Assembly: GCA_018263495.1 (NCBI GenBank)
Contig: JAANXC010000053.1
Span: forward strand, 1 to 6,043
Source: Nitrososphaerota archaeon
GTDB lineage: Archaea; Thermoproteota; Nitrososphaeria; Nitrososphaerales; Nitrosopumilaceae
Length of the DNA stretch: 6,043 bases
Reading direction: 5' to 3'
Part shown: positions 1 to 5,941 of the stretch, piece after piece
Position numbering within the stretch: position 1 is the first letter of the stretch
Layout: each line of letters opens with the position of its first letter
The notes under the pieces: generated by a model
Told to the model about the DNA's origin: nothing
The model's input: the letters and a program-made list of their open reading frames with translations, nothing else
The model's database searches: none
Made by a program: the position numbers and the translations under genes

Positions 1-269
1 CTGATGTAACAGAATCTAATTTTCAGAGAGAAGGCAGTGATACAATAATCACTAACGGCGATATAGAAATTGATGAAATCAATGAAATTTTTAAAACCAA
101 CATACCACAGGGAGATGATTATGCATCATTGAGTGGTTTATTACATGAGAAATTACGTGATATTCCAAAAGAAGGCGATAAAATAGTCATAGGCTCGCTT
201 CGTATTATTGTAGAAAAGGTTCTGGGTAACAAACCTGAAAAAATCAGAATTGAAAAAGTTGGAATTTAA
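1..269 (+). CDS. CorC/HlyC-family transporter, C-terminal fragment
   Basis: Only the last 88 codons are present, read from base 3 to the TAA at 267-269. The fragment matches the CorC_HlyC (transporter-associated) domain that ends CNNM/CorC-type membrane proteins (usual order: DUF21 membrane domain, two CBS domains, then this domain). Visible hallmarks are the acidic start GDIEIDEINEIF (fragment residues 19-30), the DDYASLSGLL segment (38-47, equivalent to the family's ydTlaGll), the DIPKEGDKI turn (53-61), and a final beta-rich stretch ending in IRIEKVGI. Family members are linked to magnesium/cobalt efflux or other ion transport, but the membrane and CBS parts lie outside the window, so the substrate cannot be judged. 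The gene converges on the GAPDH gene and the two stop codons overlap. The assignment rests on the domain pattern recognised by eye. Confidence 0.75.
   Translation, partial: DVTESNFQREGSDTIITNGDIEIDEINEIFKTNIPQGDDYASLSGLLHEKLRDIPKEGDKIVIGSLRIIVEKVLGNKPEKIRIEKVGI
238..257 (-). terminator. T-tract terminator of the GAPDH gene
   Basis: Read on the minus strand, downstream of the GAPDH stop, there are T5 (257-253) and T6 (243-238). They lie inside the 3' end of the opposing CorC-like gene. They mirror the plus-strand tracts at 272-309, so this convergent junction may terminate in both directions. In an AT-rich genome such tracts also arise by chance. Confidence 0.35.
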
Positions 270-1318
270 TCTTTTTTTGAAAAATGTTCTTCTAGTAATT
301 TTTTCTTTTGATTCATATTGAACAATTTTTCTGTCCGTTTTAGTGCATCTTTATAATCACGCTGAAATAGCATTGCCTGTAATAACATATAATTTTCCGG
401 GATTACAATGCCCGTTTGATCATCGGAGTACATTAATTGAATTGTATCGCCTGTAGACGTAGTCATATTAGCATGAATATGTAGCATATTTGTATCCTTA
501 AAATGAAATTTTGTAGATTCAGCAAAGTCACGAACATCTTTTGTTCCCTTAGCTGTCCATAGAATTGCAACGCCATATTCATTCTTAAATAATTCGTGAA
601 TTTCATTTGAAGTTGGAGCGTTTCCATTGAAACGTATATCCATAATATGTAAATGCATTTGTTTAGTAGGCACTTTAATTGCTCTAACAAATAACGGCGC
701 ATTTTTTCCAAAATATGCTTTTACATCAGTTCCATGATGTGGCTGTTCTGTCATTTCAATAGTATCAACAGTTTGTTTATCAGTTTGTTCAAGGTCAGCC
801 CATCTTCTTATTAATGTTGCATCAAACCGAGATAATTTATCAGAATATTTTTCTCTCAATGGATTTAGAATTCTACCCATACCAGTTACATTACAACTTC
901 CTTGCATTACATAGTTTTTATCAAACGCTTCAGCATAGTTTACCCTAGAATTAAAAAGAATGTCTGCTACTGATTTATCATTAAAAATGGTTTCACCACC
1001 CTGAAAAATAGCCTTAATGCCATTTGGTTCGTAAATATTTTTCTTGTTAACGAATCCATTACCGCCTGGTGATGCATCAATTACTAAATCACAATCATCT
1101 AGTACAGATTCAATTGAGCCCGAAATATCATAATTTTTGAAATTATCAATTTTATCTTTAGGAACATAAACAGAAAGTCCATCATTAATAACATGCTGTA
1201 CTTTTTCATTTGCTGAATGTTTTCCAATTCCTACTATATCTATATCAGGATCATCTTTGATGAATTTTGCAATACGATTGCCAATTGATCCATATCCATT
1301 TACAAATATTTTCTTCAT
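266..1318 (-). CDS. gap: Class II (archaeal) glyceraldehyde-3-phosphate dehydrogenase
   Basis: This 350-residue protein is close to the usual 335-345 residues of archaeal GAPDH. It catalyses the reversible, NAD(P)-linked interconversion of glyceraldehyde-3-phosphate and 1,3-bisphosphoglycerate in the cytoplasm. In a carbon-fixing archaeon it would mainly work in gluconeogenesis. The dinucleotide-binding motif is at the very N-terminus (VNGYGSIGNR, residues 6-15). ASPGGNG (82-88) and AIFQGGE (103-109) are typical of the archaeal class. The catalytic cysteine is C142 in QGSCNVTGMGR, and the paired histidines H194-H195 are in EQPHHGTDV. The usual archaeal sequence at the cysteine is SCNTTG; here a Val replaces one Thr. 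The C-terminus is rich in Lys. The start is supported because the Rossmann motif begins at residue 6 and a TATA box lies about 26 nt upstream. The family is clear; cofactor preference cannot be read. Confidence 0.93.
   Translation of the reverse strand: MKKIFVNGYGSIGNRIAKFIKDDPDIDIVGIGKHSANEKVQHVINDGLSVYVPKDKIDNFKNYDISGSIESVLDDCDLVIDASPGGNGFVNKKNIYEPNGIKAIFQGGETIFNDKSVADILFNSRVNYAEAFDKNYVMQGSCNVTGMGRILNPLREKYSDKLSRFDATLIRRWADLEQTDKQTVDTIEMTEQPHHGTDVKAYFGKNAPLFVRAIKVPTKQMHLHIMDIRFNGNAPTSNEIHELFKNEYGVAILWTAKGTKDVRDFAESTKFHFKDTNMLHIHANMTTSTGDTIQLMYSDDQTGIVIPENYMLLQAMLFQRDYKDALKRTEKLFNMNQKKKLLEEHFSKKD
272..309 (+). terminator. T-tract terminator of the CorC-like gene
   Basis: Just after the CorC-like stop come T7 (272-278) and T6-C-T4 (299-309). 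Archaeal RNA polymerase terminates at such oligo-T tracts without needing a hairpin. The tracts lie inside the 3' end of the opposing GAPDH gene, where they encode its lysine-rich C-terminus, so they could also simply reflect AAA codons. Confidence 0.4.
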
Positions 1319-1339
1319 GATTAATTTTAGAGTCTACCA

Positions 1340-1349
1340 TTTATTTACA
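1340..1349 (-). promoter_or_regulatory. TATA box of gap
   Basis: On the minus strand the sequence TGTAAATAAA is centred about 26 nt upstream of the GAPDH ATG (1318). Archaeal TATA boxes lie about 25 nt before the transcription start, so transcription would begin at or next to the ATG, giving a leaderless mRNA. No Shine-Dalgarno sequence is visible between this box and the start codon. Confidence 0.55.
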
Positions 1350-1383
1350 TACTCACTCAAAAAACAGTGATTTTAGATCACAT

Positions 1384-1412
1384 TCTTATGATATCAAAAT
1401 TTGTTAATAAGA
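1384..1412. repeat. Short inverted repeat between divergent gap and mvaS promoters
   Basis: TCTTAT (1384-1389) and ATAAGA (1407-1412) form a 6-bp inverted repeat with a 17-bp spacer. It sits between the two divergent TATA boxes in the 146-bp intergenic region. An AGATC (1375-1379) and a GATCT (1411-1415) add partial symmetry. It could be an operator, but a 6-bp match in AT-rich DNA is weak evidence. Confidence 0.2.
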
Positions 1413-1432
1413 TCTGAAAAAATTAACAGGAA

Positions 1433-1443
1433 ATGTATATATT
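1433..1443 (+). promoter_or_regulatory. TATA box (with purine-rich BRE) of mvaS
   Basis: ATGTATATATT is centred about 27 nt upstream of the ATG at 1465. It is preceded by a purine-rich stretch (ACAGGAA, 1427-1433) resembling a BRE. The predicted transcription start falls on or beside the ATG, so the mRNA is probably leaderless. A weak AAAGG (1453-1457) precedes the ATG, but a transcript starting near 1464 would not contain it. Confidence 0.6.
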
Positions 1444-1464
1444 CTAAGTTAGAAAGGCTAGCTC

Positions 1465-2859
1465 ATGGCAGCAGGTATAGATGATATTTCAATTTACATT
1501 CCTAGGCTTTATCTTGATGCAGGTGATTTTGCTAAAGCAAGAGGCCTAGATCCAGGAAAATTAGAACGTGGATTAGGAATTGGACAAATGGCGATTGTTG
1601 ATACAAATCAGGATCCTGCATGTCTTGCGGCAAATGCTTGTCTAAGAGTCATGCAAAAAAACAAACTAACTCCTGATAAAATTGGCCGATTGTATGTTGC
1701 AACTGAATCATCATTTGACGAATCAAAGGCTATGAATTCGTATGTTATAGGAATGTTAGAACAAGTTTACGGTAAAGATACTTTTGGACACTGCGGTGGA
1801 ATTGAATGTAAATTTGCCTGCGTTAGCGGTTCATATGCATTATATGATAACACTAATTGGATTAGAGCCGGTGAGGCTGAAGATAAGTATGCACTAGTGG
1901 TTGTTTCAGACATTGCAAAATATGACTTGGGTTCAAGTGGTGAAGTAACTCAGGGTGCAGGTGCTGTTGCAATGCTATTGAATGATAATCCTAGATTATT
2001 ATCATTTGATCCTAAAGTTACATCAACATCAATCAAGAACGAATATGATTTTTACAGACCATTTGGAAAAGAAACACCAATTGTACATGGACAGTATTCT
2101 AATCTTCTTTATTTAATTCAAGTAAAAAATGCACTAATCAATTATAAAAGAAAAGTAAAAGAATCAGGATTAATCAAACTAAAGGATGGTGAGACCATTC
2201 TTGATTATGTTGATTATCTAAACATGCATCTTCCATACAGTAACATGGGTAAAAAGGCTCTTGCTTATCTTGTTAGACATGAATGGAGAGATTTACCAAG
2301 ATGGAAAAAAATTATTGAAGAAATAGGAATGGAAGAGCCAATTCCAAAAGATCCACGTGGAACAATTGAATCAGTTCTTGAGGATTCAGAATTTATGGCT
2401 AATGATCATCAATTTACAAAATTATTTACAGGCACTAAAATGTATGCTGAACTTTATGAATCAAAACTTGCTAGCTCTCTAATTGCATCTAAAATGATTG
2501 GTAATTTGTATACTGCTTCATTATATCTTGGATTTAGAAGTAGTTTAGAGTTTGAATACCAAAAGGGAATTGACTTAGAAGGGAAGCGTGTAGGATTTTG
2601 TTCTTACGGAAGTGGGGCTAGTGCTATGATCTTTAGTGGTGTAATACAACCTGAATATGACCAAGTTGTAAAAGATATGAATCTTGAAGCAGAACTTGGA
2701 CCAAGAACTAAGCTGTCTCTAGATGAATACGAAGAACTTCATGAAAATAAGCGTACATATGAAGAAAATATCCGTTCAGCAAACAAAGAATTCGTTATAG
2801 TTGATGTAAAAACATCAACTGAAAGTAAAGGCGAACGTCATTATGCTTTTGTTGATTAA
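1465..2859 (+). CDS. mvaS: Hydroxymethylglutaryl-CoA synthase, long form
   Basis: This enzyme condenses acetyl-CoA with acetoacetyl-CoA to give HMG-CoA, the entry to the mevalonate route that feeds archaeal isoprenoid lipids. The thiolase-fold catalytic triad is visible: E81 in ATESSFDESKA, C119 in KFACVSGSYAL, and H255 in NMHLPYSNMGKKAL. Other family marks are NWI..G..EDKYALVVVSDIAKY (131-153), QGAGAVAMLL (163-172), the PIVHGQYS segment (205-212, usually VDG..S), GNLYTASLYLGF (346-357), and GKRVGFCSYGSGASAM (373-388). At 464 residues it is longer than the roughly 350-residue HMG-CoA synthases of most archaea and nearer the eukaryotic/bacterial MvaS form. No thiolase or DUF35 partner gene lies beside it, unlike the usual archaeal arrangement. 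It is a single gene with its own TATA box, ending 15 bp from the convergent bioD. The identification is firm; the subfamily placement is my judgement from length and motifs. Confidence 0.93.
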   Translation: MAAGIDDISIYIPRLYLDAGDFAKARGLDPGKLERGLGIGQMAIVDTNQDPACLAANACLRVMQKNKLTPDKIGRLYVATESSFDESKAMNSYVIGMLEQVYGKDTFGHCGGIECKFACVSGSYALYDNTNWIRAGEAEDKYALVVVSDIAKYDLGSSGEVTQGAGAVAMLLNDNPRLLSFDPKVTSTSIKNEYDFYRPFGKETPIVHGQYSNLLYLIQVKNALINYKRKVKESGLIKLKDGETILDYVDYLNMHLPYSNMGKKALAYLVRHEWRDLPRWKKIIEEIGMEEPIPKDPRGTIESVLEDSEFMANDHQFTKLFTGTKMYAELYESKLASSLIASKMIGNLYTASLYLGFRSSLEFEYQKGIDLEGKRVGFCSYGSGASAMIFSGVIQPEYDQVVKDMNLEAELGPRTKLSLDEYEELHENKRTYEENIRSANKEFVIVDVKTSTESKGERHYAFVD

Positions 2860-2874
2860 ATTAACAAGGAAGTA

Positions 2875-3561
2875 TTAACTAACTAAAGTTGAGATATCCA
2901 CTTTTTCTTGAATGAGATCCGAATATTTAGACAGATCAAATTTTTTCATATGTGGTAAAGAGCATAATACAGGTAAATCAGTTAATGCGCTTAGATCTCG
3001 TTCAAGCTCAGGTATAGGATATCCTGTAGAATCAAAATTATTTATGATCAATCCTTTGATTGGAATATTCATATTTTTACATATATTAGAAGTTAAAACA
3101 GTATGATTTACCGTTCCAATCTTTGAGCTCGTAACAATGATTGTATTTGCATCAAGATCTTTTATCAAGTCTATAATGGCATAGTCTTTTAAAATTGGAG
3201 TCATAATACCGCCAATTCCCTCAACTAATATGATATCATGAATTTTATCTAATTTTCTAAAGCATTCCATTACGTGTGCAATGTCTATTTTAACACCTAA
3301 GTTTTTTGCTGCTGTATATGGTGACGCAGGTACAGGAAAAAAAAATGGGTTTATTATGGTTTCATCATCATCAACCATGGCTGCATTAGCAAGTATCGTA
3401 AGATCGTTAGATGAAAATCCAGTTTTTTGTTTAATGCCGCAGGCAAACGGTTTCATAATTCCTACGTCAATGTCCAATTTTTTTAATGAATGTGCAAGAC
3501 CTGCGCAAACATAGGTTTTCCCAATATCAGTATCAGTAGCAGTAATAAAAAGTGGTTTCAT
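2875..3561 (-). CDS. bioD: Dethiobiotin synthetase
   Basis: This ATP-dependent enzyme closes the ureido ring of 7,8-diaminopelargonate with CO2 to give dethiobiotin, the next-to-last step of biotin synthesis. Its 228 residues match the family length. The P-loop is ATDTDIGKT (8-16); its first position is Ala where BioD proteins usually have Gly, which the general Walker A pattern allows. K37 in IMKPF corresponds to the conserved Lys of the family (KP motif). Other marks are SND (51-53), VEGIGG (113-118, usually VEGAGG), VNHT (151-154, the INHT motif), NNF (174-176), and LPVLCSLP (196-203). Its ATG overlaps the bioA TGA as ATGA, so translation is probably coupled; no good Shine-Dalgarno lies at a useful distance. 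It is the last gene of a two-gene operon and converges on mvaS. Confidence 0.95.
   Translation of the reverse strand: MKPLFITATDTDIGKTYVCAGLAHSLKKLDIDVGIMKPFACGIKQKTGFSSNDLTILANAAMVDDDETIINPFFFPVPASPYTAAKNLGVKIDIAHVMECFRKLDKIHDIILVEGIGGIMTPILKDYAIIDLIKDLDANTIIVTSSKIGTVNHTVLTSNICKNMNIPIKGLIINNFDSTGYPIPELERDLSALTDLPVLCSLPHMKKFDLSKYSDLIQEKVDISTLVS
2902..2946 (+). terminator. Possible T-tract terminator of mvaS
   Basis: Downstream of the mvaS stop, T5-C-TT (2902-2909) and T6 (2941-2946) lie inside the 3' end of the opposing bioD. Only 15 bp separate the two stop codons, so the mvaS transcript must end within bioD. These are the first tracts that fit. The evidence is composition only. Confidence 0.3.
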
Positions 3562-4868
3562 TTTAACAACTTTGAAATTCCTTCAACTGTTTTTATTGTA
3601 CCATCGATCAGTAGATTAATTTCCTTGTTAGATATTGCAAGTGGTGGTACCAACATCACAACGTTTCCCAGCGTTCTAAAAAATATATTATGTTTTTTTC
3701 CTTCCTCAAAAACGATTTTATTGATTGATTTTCTTGTTTTATTTGAGTTATTGTTAATTAATTCAATCCCCATTAACATGCCTTTATGTCTAACATTACC
3801 TACTATATCTAATTCATAAAATTCATTTGCTCTGTTTTCAAGAATTTTGGATGTCTTTTGGATTTTTTGTATTAATTTTGTTTTATCATATAATTTTAAA
3901 TTTTCAAGCGCCAAAGATGCAGCTATAGGATTTCCAGTATATGTATGACCATGAAACAAATGTTTTTTATCAGAAAATCTACCTAAAAATGAATTTGAAA
4001 CTTTTTTTGTTGTTAATGTTGCTGCAAATGTTAAATACCCACCAGTTAACATTTTTCCGAAGGAAACAATATCTGGATAACAGTTTTGTTTTTTATATTC
4101 AACCATTGATCCAAGTCTACCAAATCCTGTAGCAATTTCATCTAAAACAAATAACACATTATACTTTTTGCATATAATATTAACACGTTTTTGAAAGTTT
4201 TTTGGATAAATATTTACACCACCAGCTACTTGTGCACCACTTTCCATAACAAATGCCGCAACTGAATTATCATTAGATAGTCTATCTTCAATTTTTTTAA
4301 TACAATCGTTTTCAAACTCTTTCTCTGTCACATTTTTAGGTAAATTATAACTTCTAGGAACCTCAAATTGTAAAGTAGAAAATAATTTAGATTTGAATTT
4401 TGAAAAAAATTCTGGTACATATCCAATTGACATTGCACCAAATGTATCACCATGATATCCATTTTCAAGTGTAGCAATTTTGTTTTTATTACTAAATCCT
4501 AAATTGGTCCAATATTGTAATGCAATTTTTATTGCAATCTCCATAGCAGTTGAACCATTATCAGAAAAAAAGACTTGATCCATATTTGGCGATATATTTA
4601 TTAATTTTTTAGCAAGTAATTCAGATGGCTCATTTGTAAGATTGAACAGTGAAGAATGTTGAAGTTTTTTTGCCTGCATAATAATTGCATTAATTAATTC
4701 CCTTTTAGAATGGCCCCAAACGTTACACCACATACTTGCCACACCATCAAGTAATCTATTCCCGTCTTCATCAATTAACCACATTCCATCACCACGAACA
4801 ATTTTTGGAAACTTTGTCCATTCTAACATCTGTGTGTTTGGATGCCACAAATGGTTTTGATTTTTCAT
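3558..4868 (-). CDS. bioA: 7,8-diaminopelargonate (DAPA) aminotransferase
   Basis: This PLP-dependent class III aminotransferase converts 8-amino-7-oxononanoate (KAPA) to 7,8-diaminononanoate. It has 436 residues (E. coli BioA 429). Motifs in order: HLWHPNTQM (6-14), SMWCNVWGH (45-53), SDNGSTAMEIAIK (102-114), NGYHGDTFGAMS (136-147), LDEIATGFGR (242-251) with the PLP-binding Asp at 243, the PLP lysine K272 in SFGKMLTGGY, HGHTYTGNP (306-314), and R398 in FFRTLGNVVMLVPP, the likely carboxylate-binding Arg. It differs from SAM-using E. coli BioA at substrate-site positions: Asn11 where E. coli has Tyr17, Met-Trp for Trp52-Trp53, and His308 for Pro308. At the last two it resembles the Bacillus, lysine-using type, so the amino donor is uncertain. 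It is the first gene of the bioA-bioD operon and divergent from bioB. Confidence 0.93.
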   Translation of the reverse strand: MKNQNHLWHPNTQMLEWTKFPKIVRGDGMWLIDEDGNRLLDGVASMWCNVWGHSKRELINAIIMQAKKLQHSSLFNLTNEPSELLAKKLINISPNMDQVFFSDNGSTAMEIAIKIALQYWTNLGFSNKNKIATLENGYHGDTFGAMSIGYVPEFFSKFKSKLFSTLQFEVPRSYNLPKNVTEKEFENDCIKKIEDRLSNDNSVAAFVMESGAQVAGGVNIYPKNFQKRVNIICKKYNVLFVLDEIATGFGRLGSMVEYKKQNCYPDIVSFGKMLTGGYLTFAATLTTKKVSNSFLGRFSDKKHLFHGHTYTGNPIAASLALENLKLYDKTKLIQKIQKTSKILENRANEFYELDIVGNVRHKGMLMGIELINNNSNKTRKSINKIVFEEGKKHNIFFRTLGNVVMLVPPLAISNKEINLLIDGTIKTVEGISKLLK

Positions 4869-4892
4869 TACTCGGTAACTACTATTGATTAC

Positions 4893-4901
4893 TAAATAAT
4901 A
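4893..4901 (-). promoter_or_regulatory. TATA box of bioA-bioD
   Basis: On the minus strand TATTATTTA is centred about 29 nt upstream of the bioA ATG, giving a leader of a few bases at most. It directly follows GGTTAAC (4908-4902), which sits where a BRE would be. The box is a moderate match to the archaeal consensus. Confidence 0.5.
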
Positions 4902-4929
4902 GTTAACCTGAAAAAATATGATGGTTAAC
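4902..4929. promoter_or_regulatory. Inverted repeat, candidate BirA-type biotin operator
   Basis: GTTAACC (4902-4908) and GGTTAAC (4923-4929) form a perfect 7-bp inverted repeat with a 14-bp spacer. Its centre (4915.5) is 1 bp from the midpoint of the two divergent start codons. It fills the gap between the bioA and bioB TATA boxes, so each arm covers the BRE position of one promoter. The form resembles the known bacterial BirA operator (TTGTAAACC-spacer-GGTTTACAA and GTTAAC variants). A bound regulator would block both transcripts. The regulator is not in this window, and the BirA link is an inference from similarity and context. Confidence 0.5.
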
Positions 4930-4931
4930 GC

Positions 4932-4940
4932 TTAATTATA
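4932..4940 (+). promoter_or_regulatory. TATA box of bioB(-bioF)
   Basis: TTAATTATA is centred 25 nt upstream of the bioB ATG at 4961, which predicts a leaderless transcript. It follows GGTTAAC (4923-4929), the right arm of the inverted repeat. This spacing supports the ATG at 4961 over the in-frame ATG at 4979. Confidence 0.55.
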
Positions 4941-4960
4941 CATGGAAATTAAAAAAATTA

Positions 4961-5941
4961 ATGCATCAAAAACGTGAAATGATCTTAAACTGCCGTGATG
5001 ACGTCATAAATGGCAAAAAAATAATTGAGCCAATAATATCTGAATTATTTAATATCAGCAATGAATTCCTTCTAGATTTATCAGATGCTGCTAACCGTAT
5101 AACAAGACATTTTCATGGTTCAAAAGTTGATATTGAAGAATTAGCAAATATTAAAAAAAATTTTTGTAGTGAGGATTGCACATTTTGTTCACAATCAGCA
5201 TTTTTTAATACGAAAATAACTGGATACGAACTTCCACCACCAGAAGAAATAGTTGAACAGGCACTGAATGCAAAAAATGATGGTGCTGGTTCGTTCTGTC
5301 TTGTTGCTGCATGGAGAGAACCTAACACACTTGATTTCGAAAAAGTATGTACAATTATTGAAGAGATTAATAAAAAAGTTGGAATTTCAGTTGAATGTAG
5401 TCTTGGATTTTTAACTGACAGACAAGCTAAAACACTAAAAAAACTTCAAGTAAAACGATACAACCATAACTTGGAGACTTCACGTAGCAAATTCCCAGAA
5501 ATTTGTACAACTCATACATATGATGATAGAGTAAAAACACTAAAAATCGCCAGAAATGCTGGTTTAGAACTTTGTACCGGTGGAATAATTGGTCTTGGTG
5601 AAACTAGAAAACAGCGTGAAGAATTAATTTTGGAAATCTCAGAATTAGAGCCTGAAGAAGTTACTGTCAATATGTTGGTTCCAATGCCTGGAACACCACT
5701 AGAACTTCAGACACAATTAGATATTACAGAGATCTTGCGGGTATTCAGTACACTAAGATTTCTTTTACCAAAATCAATAATCAAAATTTCAGGTGGACGA
5801 GAAGTTAATCTAAAAGATGATGGGCAAAAATTACTACTTAGCGGTGCAAATGGGATAATTAGTGCTGGATACCTAACTATGGGCGGTAATGCGATAAAAA
5901 AAGACGCTGAAATGATTAATGAGATAAACCTTGAAGCATAA
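4961..5941 (+). CDS. bioB: Biotin synthase
   Basis: This radical-SAM enzyme inserts sulfur into dethiobiotin to make biotin. The [4Fe-4S]/SAM motif is C69-x3-C73-x2-C76 in NFCSEDCTFCSQS. The ligands of the sacrificial [2Fe-2S] cluster are all present: C113 (SFCLVAAWR), C146 (VECSLGF), C205 (ELCTGGIIGLGE), and R280 (ISGGREVNL), equivalent to E. coli C97, C128, C188 and R260. YNHNLETS (167-174) is the substrate-binding motif, with Glu where E. coli has Asp. GYLTMGGN (303-310) is the usual C-terminal motif. At 326 residues it is within the family range; the N-terminus is about 16 residues longer than in E. coli up to the first cysteine. It heads the rightward operon and overlaps the next gene by 11 nt. 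All catalytic residues are intact, so it should be active. Confidence 0.96.
   Translation: MHQKREMILNCRDDVINGKKIIEPIISELFNISNEFLLDLSDAANRITRHFHGSKVDIEELANIKKNFCSEDCTFCSQSAFFNTKITGYELPPPEEIVEQALNAKNDGAGSFCLVAAWREPNTLDFEKVCTIIEEINKKVGISVECSLGFLTDRQAKTLKKLQVKRYNHNLETSRSKFPEICTTHTYDDRVKTLKIARNAGLELCTGGIIGLGETRKQREELILEISELEPEEVTVNMLVPMPGTPLELQTQLDITEILRVFSTLRFLLPKSIIKISGGREVNLKDDGQKLLLSGANGIISAGYLTMGGNAIKKDAEMINEINLEA

Noticed and set aside
463..711. 82-codon frame on the - strand inside gap
   Set aside because: It is a shadow of the GAPDH gene in another frame on the same strand. The in-frame GAPDH motifs are continuous across it.
1451..1457. AGAAAGG as a Shine-Dalgarno for mvaS
   Set aside because: It is a weak match, and the TATA box at 1433-1443 places the transcript start after it.
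2860..2874. A hairpin terminator between mvaS and bioD
   Set aside because: The gap is only 15 bp and has no inverted repeat. Termination must use sequence inside the opposing genes.
3490..3819. 109-codon open frame on the + strand
   Set aside because: It lies wholly antisense to bioD and bioA, which have complete family motifs. The translation has no recognisable domain.
4869..4960. A biotin riboswitch or leader element before bioB or bioA
   Set aside because: The spacer is 92 bp, shared by two promoters, and the predicted transcripts are leaderless, so there is no room for an RNA leader.
4942..4977. Short upstream ORF (11 codons) overlapping the bioB start out of frame
   Set aside because: The bioB TATA box is only a few bases before this ATG, so the predicted transcript begins downstream of it.
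5113..5328. 71-codon frame antisense to bioB
   Set aside because: It covers the BioB radical-SAM cysteine region on the opposite strand and has no family motif or promoter.
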